Source of the DNA: Cystobasidium ongulense
Taxonomy: Eukaryota > Basidiomycota > Cystobasidiomycetes > Cystobasidiales > Cystobasidiaceae
Reading direction: 5' to 3'
NCBI GenBank assembly: GCA_022835595.1
Contig: BQUP01000008.1
Location: forward strand, 248,001 to 312,000
DNA length: 64,000 nucleotides
The first letter of the stretch is position 1. Each line of letters begins with the position of its first letter. This document shows positions 47,665 to 60,125 of the stretch, in pieces. Under the pieces are notes generated by a model. That model searched no databases and was not told the DNA's origin. It saw nothing but the letters and a program-made list of their open reading frames with translations. Made by a program: the position numbers and the translations under genes.

Positions 47665-50096
47665 GATTGCTGTCGTTCTTGAGTTACCTAGGTAGACCAT
47701 ACATACGTCCAGGTTGAGTTTTGTTTAGTATGTATGCCCGTGAAGTCTGTCTTTCATTCTTGCTGTGGTTGTACCCAGTTCTCTTTGTAGCATCCATACG
47801 TATCTAGATCTGCAAAGCAGCCTAGCCTTTACCGTACCTGCTCCACACATTAGCAGGCTCAAGACGCATTTCTGTGCTCCACAGCTCATTCCCCAATTTC
47901 TTTGGACCTACCCTACTTCGAAATGCCACTCAACCGCGTCTCGACCGGCTTTGCGAGCTGAGCCACGGTTTTCAACATTCGAATCGCCGTGATCGCTGGC
48001 TATCAGTAACAAGTATAGTAGTAGTGGCTAGTACTACAGCAATGGTCCTGCGCAGCACAACTTCCGTCTGCCAAAACAATTGTGCAACAAGTGGAGCTTC
48101 GGCATTCGAGTAATGTCAATGGTGGCGTAATGTCGGAAGTGGCAACCTGCACACGAAGTGGGTACGGTAGCTGCTGAAAACTGCAGCAAGACAAAAGCTA
48201 TTCGCGAGCGGCTGCAATCACAAGCTCATGCCTTCAAGCTCTTGCGTTTGTCGAAAAGCTGAGTTGCAGGTTATAGAGAAGCTTGAAGAAGGGCGCTTCA
48301 AAATAAGGATAACGTGTACGGTACCGGTTATCAGAGCTTGAGAGAAGCTTAAAAGGGCAACGGTAGTATGTACTTGTTACTACGCTTCGTATCACTGCAA
48401 AAGCCCTTGTCATAGGCCGGGCGTAAAAAAGCAACCAGCAAGAGCCCTCTTTTCGTCTGGAAAATTTGCAGACGTCGCTTCGACTTCCTACAATCCATGC
48501 GATGCTGCAATACCCATGGTCTGGGCAAGCCCCATACCGTATCGTATCGTCATCGTCATCATCATCATCATCATCATCAAATCATGATTACATCCATCAA
48601 CATTCGTGATCAAGACATCCATGTCGCACATTTGCTAAAATCCGAAACGGAGCGTCTCTCTCCCCCGCTTCTGGCCAGCCAAAAGACCAGACCCTATAAC
48701 TGCAGCCGCCTGCAAGACCACATCACCAGAATAATCATCCGAAGAAGAAGCATGAGAAGCTGCAGACATCGGTGATTTTGAAAGAGGTGTCGTGTGAGAT
48801 GGCCCCATGAAGGACGTGCAGTGCCAGATGGAGGGAGCTGCAGAAGCACCGGTGGCAGTGAAAGCTCCATGTCTCAGACTTGCAGGTAGGTAGGGAACCG
48901 CATACGTCCCTCGGTACGACATTCGGTATTCGTGACGCACTCGCAGCGCGGCCCACCATGCGTGTTAAATTGGAGTCCGAAAGATGATACAGGAGCTGGC
49001 GGAGGGCAAGCGGAAACGTGGAGAACAGTTGCTAGCCGGAGGATGGGCAATAAAAGGCCCGAGATCTGAATTCAGAGACATCATCGTTTTATATGTGCCG
49101 CTCATCCATTTGCGCCTTCCTGATGCCTGAGACAGCTTTGCGAATTCCGCGAGCCTTCAACTCTACGGTATACGATAGACGGCATCTGACTTCTGTCCGC
49201 ATCGATGAACGTAGCATAAGTCAGCATTACCATACATCCGAACGCAACACGAGTAGCTACATCCAACTTGACTGCTATCGTATCTAGATCCACCCGTGTC
49301 TAGACAGGTTGAACGGATGCTTGCGAGTGCAGGCAATTTGGGAACGGGCAGCAACAGCAGTGAAAGCAAAGGCAAAGACGCCGGAGCAAGGGAAAGATTC
49401 CACTATTTTCACACCGGATAGACGGAGTACAAAGACTACGGTACCGTACGCCCCAGACTGGGATATCCACCAGCTGTCCGAATCTTCAAGCCGACAGCCC
49501 GCACCGACGCACCTCCACACACGGCAGCGCGGGCCTGTCGCGAAAAAGAAAAGCGGCTCGAAGGAAGCTTTTGCGAGTCAAGCCAAGCAGGAGAATTAGA
49601 AATCAGAGCAGCAGCAGCAGCAACAACGTTAACACAACAACAACCTTTACAATATCCTATCCTATCGCACCCCGACAGTAGTCAACTGGAAAGCGAGAAG
49701 TCCGTCCAAACAAATTTACCAATCGAGAAAGCTCTGCACTAGCCCGCTGTCGTCCTTGTGGTACCGACCTGCCGGCTTCCAAGGCCGCCGTCGCATTTCA
49801 GTCACCTGAAACGAGAAGCGAGTGCGTGCACGAGCAGCGCAGCCAGCAAAGACGCAGCAAGCAAGTCGACATCCAGACGAAGCTGTCGAACAGCCCAACT
49901 GTCGCTGGTAGACTCTTCGGGCCAGTTCTCGGTGGGAGATTCGCGGGACAAGAAGCCGAGCGCCTCAGGTCAGACTCCTGCTCGCGGGGTGGACCCTCGT
50001 TTTGAGAACATCGATAAACCGGTATCTGCAAATATACAGAGTCAGCAAGACCACAGCTTGAAGATAACCCATAGATGTACCAAGGCAGGCAAGTCA
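47665..50096. other. 2.4 kb region without a recognisable gene, upstream of the WOPR regulator
   Basis: Apart from a CAT repeat at 48551-48578 and AGC/AAC-rich sequence at 49600-49650, I see no structured element. The last 340 bases upstream of the chosen ATG are open in the WOPR frame but contain no in-frame ATG. This is probably a long promoter and leader, which may be spliced. Confidence 0.5.
48551..48578. repeat. (CAT)n trinucleotide repeat
   Basis: A short run of nine CAT/ATC units in the non-coding region upstream of the WOPR gene, with one interrupting 'cgt'. The histidine-rich open frame across it is an artefact of the repeat. Confidence 0.9.
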
Positions 50097-52560
50097 ATGG
50101 GCGCACAGACCAAGTTTGCCTTGTCGGGCTTCATCGGCAACACGCATGATGCGCTCATAGTATTCGAAGGTGAGCTGTGACTGTAGCTAGCGGATAAGCA
50201 TCCGCACTTTACCGAAAACAGCAAGACTGATTCCATCAACACTGCTGCCCATCCAGCATGCAGAAGAGGACTCCTGCCTCGTGCAATAGGCCGGCTTTCA
50301 GAGGCAGAACGCAAGGCCATCAAGTCAGGTGACATCTTTGTTTTCAACGAAGAAGAGAGCCAGATCAAGAGGTAGGCTCAATGTTACTCTACAAACTATC
50401 GAATAGACTGCTTATCTGACCCTTCATCACCTGTATCCTCCAGATGGACTGATGGCAAACGATGGTCGCCTAGTCGGATCCTGAACAATTTTCTGATATA
50501 CAGGTCAGCAAAGTCAAGTTTCTGCAATTTGACCACTGTCACAAGTAACTGACAACGCTTACACCTACTCCAGAGAGATCAGATCGGACGGACAGGATGA
50601 ACAGGCTGGCGAAGAGGGTGGAGCAGACTCTTCGAAAACGGAGATCGAAGACATAGACGAGTTGGCTCCATCGACATCTACAGCATCTACTTCGGCTCCT
50701 GTAGAACCAGGCGCATCCTCGTCTTCTTCAGTCCAGCCTTCGCCAGATAGCAGCAATGCCTCAAGAGCAGTCGACCCTAAACTCCGCAACATCACAGGCG
50801 GTTTGGAATTGTTGCCGAATCGTAAAGAGGGCGGGCTCATTAAGAAGACCATTTCCGTTGCTGGCCTGCACATGATTAGCTGTGAGTGTAAAGAAAGCCC
50901 GCTGGGAATTAGTCTGAACTTTCGCTCAATGCTCTGTCATATCGTTCATACAGACTATACTGCTGAAGAAGTCATCGCTGGGCGATTAAAGCAGCCTATA
51001 TCCATACCTGAGCTTGCGAACATCGACATCAGCCATCCCTTCTTGATGGCTCAGTTTTTCCGACACCCCCCTCAAGTCACCTTCGATGCCGACCAGATGC
51101 CACACTTCGCTGGCATCACAGACGACGAGCCTATGATCCGCAAACCTGCAGCTAATCCTCGAAAAAAGAAGACTGCGTCCGAACAGCTCACTCCTAGTGC
51201 TATGGAGGCTTCTCTTCCTAGACCTTCAGACCTGCCCTTTCAGACTATTTCACATGATCCTCCCGTGTCCTCGGCGAATCACCCCCCGCGAACCTCGTTG
51301 TCGCCTGTCGCCCACCACCAGCAACCGCATCCGCATCATATGATATCCTCGCCTGTCCACGACCAAAGCTTCTCCTCTGTTCTATCGCACGTTCCTACAA
51401 ACGTGAATCCTCTGCTACCTCCTGTGCGCCCCGGCACGGGCTCGCGCTCCAGTACAAGCATGTCAGTCGCTTCGGCATCTGATACTTCATCTCCTCGTAT
51501 CCGTTCGTCTATCAGCCATGCGAACAGACACGAACCTTATCGAGTGCCTATACCGAGGCACCGCTACAGTATCACTGAACAGACTCAAAATATACAACAA
51601 GAGCACGCAAGTTCGCCCTATCCATATCCGCGTCAAGGGTCGCTACCAAATCCTGGCATGGACTACTACAGAGAAGGGATACATCAGGTTGCCTCAGGTA
51701 CATTCGCCCCGCCAATACCGTACAGCGCTGGACATTATTCTGCTCCCATTGCGTCTTCGAGCAACAATAATGGCAACAACGGCAATTCCGAATACAGTTA
51801 TACCTTGGGGGGTCCACAGACCATGCATGATGTGCCCTGGCAAACAGCGCATCAAGCTATTCTACCTTCTGATTCTCCGAGGAGCTTCTATTCCACTGCC
51901 TCGTCACTTCAGACGGGTCAATTGGCGACCGGAGAGCCTCCAAATGTCACGATACACCAGTCTACGTCTCATGCGCCGATCTACACGAGGGGGCAGATAG
52001 CTCAGCCTGGCTACTCGCACCCGATATATGGGGGACCGGACTTTTACAATACAACTCCGCCAGTGAATATGGAAGTTCCCCATAGTCTAGCTACGCGACC
52101 TTGGTACGATCAAGCAGTAGAAGAGCAGCCAGTCCAGATGAATGCGATGCATCTTCAGAATATGACTCAGTCCCAACCTCAACATCTTCTTGCACCGCAG
52201 GCGGTGCAGCATCTTGCCGGGTTCCTTCCTGAGACAGGGTATTCACCCCTTCTTCCCTCATCCGCGGCATATGCAAGCGATCAAATGGTCCAACAAGAAC
52301 AGAGCCACACTGAATCTACGAACATCAAGACTGAGGCTTACAATGCAGGCAAACATCATAAATACGAGCATCCGCAAGGCGCTTATATCACTGCGCCCCC
52401 TCCGCCTTCGTATGCCCATCCTAATCAATCACACCAAGAGGATGTCAAACCTGATCATCTAGCCGTCCCGCAGTACGGAGTCAGGACTTACCAGTCAATG
52501 AATTATCCGGCTCCGGGGGTATATGACCCTAGTATGAACGATCCTCGAGACGCTTCATAG
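50097..52560 (+). CDS. WOPR-domain (Gti1/Pac2 family) transcription regulator
   Basis: WOPR proteins (Wor1, Ryp1, Sge1 and others) are fungal DNA-binding regulators of morphology and virulence. Exons are 50097-50169, 50257-50371, 50444-50503, 50574-50881 and 50954-52560, giving 720 aa. WOPRa reads GFIGNTHDALIVFEACRRGL, SGDIFVFNEEESQIKRWTDG and WSPSRILNNFLIYREI. WOPRb reads EGGLIKKTISV and MISYYTAEEVIAGRLKQP. An acidic Ser-rich spacer separates them. The remaining 450 residues are Pro/Ser/Tyr/His-rich, without a fold. The intron 50882-50953 is 72 nt and stop-free, but splicing it restores SYYTAEEV, a family signature, so it is a real intron. The start is the first ATG in frame, close to the domain, as in other family members. 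Confidence 0.92.
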
Positions 52561-53080
52561 AACACTGCAATTTGCCTCACATCTTCGACACAGTCGGACT
52601 TTGTTCCATCTCTATATATACCATTCTCTGCAGGTCTAGGAAATAATTCACACTCCGTATATATAATCTCGTACCATCACCTACCCTTTCGTGATTTCGT
52701 TCTCAGTATCTTGAACGTTCAAAATTGCAAATATGTTAGCAAGCTACTTTCTCCTCTAATTTTCGACCTAGATAGTCGCCTTCGACTGTCGTTGTATCAC
52801 CCGTAATCTATCATACCTAACAATTGCGGCCGTGTAGGTCAAAGTGGATGTGTTAGATGACAGAATGTTGACGGAAGAACGCCACCCTGTTTGTGTGGGT
52901 GATCGGCCATGGCTCACGAGTGCACGACCGCGTCCTTCTTCACTTTACATCATATTAAGATAGGTCTCTACCTCCCAACGTTGTTTGGAGTCCAGACTTG
53001 GTAGCTGAAGGAATCCGCCGCCTAGACGTCGCGGCGTGTGAAGTGCCTGCATTCCCAAACGAAGGGCCTATGCATCCAAC
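52561..53080. other. Spacer between WOPR gene and coiled-coil gene
   Basis: A 520 bp stretch containing the WOPR 3' region (AT-rich, 'tatatatacc' near 52612) and the next gene's 5' region. Nothing else is seen. Confidence 0.5.
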
Positions 53081-54417
53081 ATGGCGGACGAGCTCGAGGA
53101 ACTCGACCCAGACCTCATGTTCGGTGGGCTGGACCTGCGAAACTACTTCACCATACAGCAGCTGATCATGTCCACTTGCTAGACATGCCCGAACAGCAAA
53201 CGAACGGTCTCTTTGGGCAATTCGCAGATGACAGCCTAGATTTCCAGCATGATGCGCTATCTCTATCAGCAAGCGAGTTAGGCGCTGGCTTCGGAAATAT
53301 ACAGACTAGTGACCTTTCAAATATGGACCATCCAACATCCTCAATGCACCAAGCGCAGTTCTCGCTTGCCGACGAGCTTGCAGATGCCTTCGACGACAAT
53401 AAGCACAATAGTACAAGCAGGCTTCTCGCGGAGCTGGATCATGACAACGAAGATCAAGTCATGACTCCAAGCTTACAAGCATCTCCCTTGAGGGTTGCAA
53501 AATCGAGTCGAGCTACTATAGCAAGTCAACCTCAGGACGACGTGGACAAGTACGCCACCAACACTGCGTTCGAGGAAGAGACACTCGCTCTGCATGAGTC
53601 TCTAAGGGATGTAAAACATTTTCAGGAGCTTCTAGAAGCACACAACAATCTCCCCATGAACAGAGCGGCGGATGTGGAGGTCAGAATTGAGACTTTGGCT
53701 AGCAATCTGATCCGAAAGATCTATGAGTGGGTGCAAGTGAAGTCCCTAATTTTCCGGCCTCGAGACTGACCTTCATCTGACTATAGGGCTGTAAAACAAT
53801 CTGAAGACGGCATTAAGGAGCTAAAGGCTATTTGTTCAGAGCTCAAGCTGGCCGCTGTTTGGACTTTGCCTCAAGCTAGCGCCTCCAATGACATTGACGA
53901 TGTTATGCTTGGGGCCGGAGTTCAGGATATAGAAGACCGCCATGCAAACAAAGACACTTCATCCGGCGAAACTCTCGTAACAACAGCAGTGAATCCTATT
54001 GAACCAAAACAGGATCTGCTACAGGCTACAGCCGATTTTCGTATCGCTACCGAAGAAATATCAAGCTCCCTTGCAACAATATTAGAGCAGGTCCAGGTGA
54101 ACAGAGCTGCAGGAAGCGATAGTTGGCGAAAATTACGAGGAGCTGAAACTGGGATAGGCCGACTTAAAGCAGAATTGGAGAGCATACAAGTCAGCCAAGA
54201 ACGTATCTTACGATGGGAGGAGACTTTTTCGCCCAAGCAATCTGCAATCCCGGGCCTGTCATCTCCTTCACCTAAACGCATAGTATCAGGTTCAATAGCA
54301 AATACCAAGACCGCTACCCGGTCAAACCTGGGCAGTCAAGCTCGCGTGCACCTTTCGGCTGCCCAAGCCATGCTCGAAGATGCAAGTATTCGAGCACAGA
54401 AGCTGCTCACAGTCTGA
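53081..54417 (+). CDS. Unrecognised acidic coiled-coil protein
   Basis: I do not recognise a family. Exons are 53081-53123, 53183-53726 and 53787-54417, giving 405 aa. The first exon encodes MADELEELDPDLMF; a 59 nt GT-AG intron then joins it to DMPEQQTNGLFG. This join is inferred, because without it the ATG at 53081 meets a stop after 33 codons. The N-terminal half is acidic and Ser-rich. Two heptad-like helical stretches follow (EEETLALHESLRDVKHFQEL and the region from IKELKAICSELKLA), then a third around IGRLKAELESIQVSQERIL. No membrane segment or signal is visible. A cytoskeletal, kinetochore or trafficking role is possible but unsupported. It runs in the same direction as the PB1 gene. 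Confidence 0.68.
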
Positions 54418-54877
54418 CTATAGGCAGCTTAAAAGCAGTATGTAACGCATATTGAACAGCAAGTGTAGTCCAGATACCCTTTCATTTATTACCCATATAT
54501 ATTTTATTCGCATATTCATTATATCGCTGCCATTAGATGCCCTAATCAAACTGCGTAGACGCACCTAAGTATCTGTCTGGGGTGTCCAATCTGACTAACA
54601 TATTGGCAGCTTACATAGTTTGCCACCAGCAGATAAGACCTGCCAATCCAGCTAAGTCTTCATTATCACAGAGGAAGTCCGAGTGGCTACTGAGTTACTA
54701 ACTCTACAGAAGCTGCGACAAACCTTTCCAGCGACCCTTCACGGTAACATGTAGTTGCGTTAGTAGAGCTCGATCATCCCGCATTCCGGCTTGTACTGCG
54801 CACTTCTTTCTCTTCTTGTCCATACGCCACCGCTCGAGCTGGAGTCCATGACTGCGATGATAGCATAACAGTCTGTC
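54418..54877. other. Spacer between coiled-coil gene and PB1/ZZ gene
   Basis: About 460 bp. AT-rich just after the upstream stop (54480-54530, 'atatatattttattcg'), consistent with a poly(A) region. The minus-strand frame at 54760-54993 lies antisense to the first PB1 exon. Confidence 0.5.
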
Positions 54878-57800
54878 ATGAGCGACGGCGGGATCTCGAA
54901 GCTCGTAGAGCGACCCACGCAGCTTTTGGTAAAAGCAAGTTTCGATCGTTCAAACGGCTTGACCAGGCGGATACCATTTCGTGAATTGAACAAGGTAGGA
55001 TCAAGGATTTACCGCATCAAAGAGAGCAGGCAGTTGCTGATAATGTGACCGTAATCTTTCTAAGGTCACGTTCAGCGCTCTTAAAGGACGCGTGGCCGAC
55101 TGCTTCGCACTGTCTAGCAACTTCAGCATTGCTTACAAGGATGATGATGGGGACGAAATCGTTATTGAGTAGGCAGGCTCATGACTGGCTTCTAATGCCC
55201 TCTTACTTGCTCAAATGCGTTCTACAGGAACGACGATGATCTTGCCGAAGCTTTGGACTATATGCTGTCCGGCGAAGAAGGCTATACTTCAAAGTGTATA
55301 ATGAAGGTATTCATTGTTCTTGGATACGAGGGACCGAATCTCAGTCAATCCGGAACCTTCCGTAGTGAACGTACCAGAGGATCCGGACCAAGACGGACAG
55401 ATCATTATGGCAGCGAATCCAGTTCAAACGGGCGAAGGCGGCCTCATGACAGCCGAGGTATGCCATCTATCGAACAACATCAGTGGTCAGAGCGTCACAG
55501 CGGCGCTAGTCGGTCTGCATCGCACACCAGTCATAACAATATTAGGGGACCGTCTGACCTTCGAGAAGGTGTGCTGGACAGCAGTTCAGATGGGAGGGTA
55601 GACCTGGAACGGCGGTGGCTGCTAGAGAGCGCACGGGGTTCTTCGCCTCACGAATCAGTACAATCCTCAGTCACTCGAACTACCGCCGATAGAAACGATT
55701 CCTTGGCTATCTTTCGACAAGAGGAGCTCGATAAGCTCAATAGCCTGGTTCAAACATTCGAGTCACCGGAGTTGTTGCGCTGTAAAGCATGCGAAGAAAG
55801 ACTAATTGATTTGCGGTTCGTCTGTATGACGTGCGGCCCTTTGCAACGAGATAGCGATTCACCCATCTCCGAGAACGACGCCAGTTCAAGCGACCACAGG
55901 AGCATAGGAGAAGGGCACCACGATTCTAGTAAACATATTTGCCGAGGCTACGAACTATGCGAAGGCTGCATCGAAGTACAGGGTTCCAAACATATGCAGA
56001 CGGAAGAGTCCAACTGTGTACATGTCTTTATTGAAGCGCACAAGGCTCTGGACTCCAGGGGCTGGCGCGTTGTCGGTGAGTGACCTGTTCTTCGAATGTA
56101 TGACAGACCTGACATCCATTACTTCCAGAGTATGCTGAACCACCTACATGCAACGTCTGCGGCACTGGCCCTTTGTCACTTCAGGCACATAGATGTAAGC
56201 TGGCTGTACAAAACAACCGGCAGATTTTGACTGAAACCTCGATTTTGTATTCAGGCCTTGTGTGTGCACATTGCGATCTGTGTAGTGCTTGCTTCGCTGC
56301 TGTCAAGGTTGGTACCGCTGACTCTCAGTTGTGCGATATATTCTAACACTACCGGGCTTCAAAGGTCAACCACGCTGGGCACGCTTTCCAGATCCTACCT
56401 CCGGTCTTCCCCTCGTCTACAATCGCTTCACAATTTGGTCTTGGTCGTGGCTTGACTCGCAAGTCATCCGCGAGCTCCAAATTTAGTGCCAGGTCTAGCG
56501 ATCTCTCATATCGAAGTAAGCTGTTGTGACCTTATATCAATACTAGACACTCGACTGATTGCCCTTCATAGGCTCCGTACATGCAGGGTGTTATTGTCAA
56601 GGTTGCGGTGATGAGATCTCCGGACCACGGTAGGATATGAGACGACGTGTAAGATGGCCATAAGCTGAGCAGCCTCGGACAGGTTTTCGTGCGCTACCTG
56701 CCCGACATTCGACCTTTGCTCGAGCTGCGAAGAAGATGAGACATTTGTTCGGGATCGCGAGCGTGGTCATGACTCGACGCATATAATGCTCAAAGCGAAG
56801 CTTCCTCTCCCAGACCATGCGTTCAGACAGGCAAGAGACAGAGCCGAGTCTTTGGCAAGCGGGTATGATGGAGATAAATCGTCGGTCGGAGGGTATGTAC
56901 GGCCCCATCCCCATCATCCCTCACCGAGCCCGGATTACTGGCGACATGGACCGCCCCCGGGCCCACCTGGACATTTCGACAGAGGCCCACCGCCACCACG
57001 CCTTCATGGTCGATGGGGACCGCCTCCTCCTCCATGGGATTGGGCACACGGCCCAGGTCCTGGACCTCCCCCTGGACCTCCTCCTCCTCAGCCGTGGCAT
57101 CATCCTTGGAGAGGTCCCAAGCACCACGGACATGGCAAGGGGCCCCATGGTCCGCCGCCCATATACCTCATCAACACCGGAGGAGCTGGATCTTCCGTAC
57201 AACGACTAGATTCGTTGGACCAGCTCAGTCTTTCCAATGCCGGGCGTATGAATCTACCACATGGCGTTTCATGTTCTTCGTGCTCTCAGAGTATTTTCGG
57301 CGTCAGATGGCTGTGTGCGAACTGTCCGACTCAGCCCACCGTAGATCTTGTAAGTCACCGCTATGCTTGGAATGAGCAACGTTACTGATTAGGTATGTTG
57401 CAGTGCGATAACTGCGAAGCTGCAGGAGCTGGCGCATCTCACGACCTTATGCATGCATGGCTCCGTGTTTGTATCCCAATCTCTCGTCCACTTGACCCAA
57501 GGCGGGCTCTACTGCCAATACTTTATCAGCGGCAAAAATTGGGAAGTGACCGTGGCACCGTCATAGGCAGTGAATTTGATAGTGTCAGCGACAACGCGGT
57601 TGCAAGTTAGTCGATTTCTTCCAGCTTATAAGTGCCCAGTTGTCTTGCTGACCACTGTGCCAGCAGTTTCGGATGCGAAGATGCACGCGAATGTCCTATG
57701 GTAAGCCTTCGTCCGATTGAACTTTAGGAAGCAAGGAATTCTGACACACACACCTTCTCAGTGACGAGTGCCTGCAGCCGTTCTCATCATGTTGGTACAG

Positions 57801-58037
57801 GTGTGCAACTTGTCCATCAAGTCCAGACCTGTGCGAAGCCTGCTTTAGCAGAGGATCCAGCAAGCACGATATGAATCACATTGTGAGCATCAGCAAAGTA
57901 CAGTCCAGTCTCCTAAGATCCTGACTTTCCTATCGCAATAGTATATAAAGCTTGCGCATGCTGTAGATATGGCGCTCTTTAAAGCTTTAACGAGCCATAC
58001 AAGCGGAGCAGGCGCTCGGCCACTCATCACGTTCTGA
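54878..58037 (+). CDS. PB1 and multi-ZZ zinc finger protein, NBR1/p62-like
   Basis: It resembles the selective-autophagy receptor family NBR1/p62. Twelve exons: 54878-54994, 55065-55168, 55228-56075, 56129-56194, 56255-56307, 56365-56515, 56572-56629, 56683-57349, 57404-57605, 57664-57700, 57762-57882 and 57942-58037, giving 839 aa. Residues about 14-100 form a PB1 domain with the acidic OPCA motif (DDDGDEIVIENDDDL). Zinc modules follow: LRCKACEERLIDLRFVCMTC, CNVCGTGPL with CAHCDLCSACF, CYCQGCGDEISG with CATCPTFDLCSSC, CSSCSQSIFGVRWLCANC with CDNC, and CDECLQPF with CATCPSSPDLCEACF. A Pro/Gly/His-rich linker lies between the third and fourth. The Four-Tryptophan domain and UBA of animal NBR1 are not seen. 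One acceptor is CAGCAG (57661-57666). An autophagy role is inferred. Confidence 0.82.
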
Positions 58038-58120
58038 GAAAGCGAAACGCAAAACGTGGTATGTATTGCAGTCCAAGTATCTATTTTTGCGAACTATCTG
58101 ACATCGATAATGCTCCTGTC

Positions 58121-59702
<1,582 letters not shown>

Positions 59703-60125
59703 TCACACTTGTTTCGACGTGTTGGGATGATCCTGATGTCGGACTAGGATATTTCACCCAATTCTAATAACTCTCTACAAATTGTCTGCCTGATCATGAG
59801 AGTCAGCAGCCCACGGACCGGCTTGTATTCTGACTAAACAGAATCATCAGCACAACTGTACCACACACATGCATCAAACACTGCGAAGCCTAGCTGGGCC
59901 CGCACAACTCCAAGAGGAAGGCACGCTTCCAAGACTGACGTATCATACCTCGCTTGCTTTGCCTTGACTTTCTCCCGCCACGAGAAAGACCAGCCGGTCC
60001 ACGACGAAATAACTATGAAGTTCCCGCCATGTGCAACAAGGGCAGCAGACGCAAGAATAACAATTACACTGAGCTTCTGATGTTTCGATAACGTGCAGGT
60101 CACATACTATCCGCCGCAGATAGAC
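59703..60125. other. Divergent region, thioredoxin reductase / aspartic protease
   Basis: 423 bp between divergent start codons, containing both promoters. I see no certain oxidative-stress (AP-1-like) element. Confidence 0.5.

Noticed and set aside
48497-48775. Histidine-rich 92-codon open frame
   Set aside because: Produced by the CAT trinucleotide repeat; no other coding sign.
57000-57160. Pro/Gly/His-rich segment as a separate repeat protein
   Set aside because: It is the linker inside the PB1/ZZ gene, in frame with flanking zinc modules.
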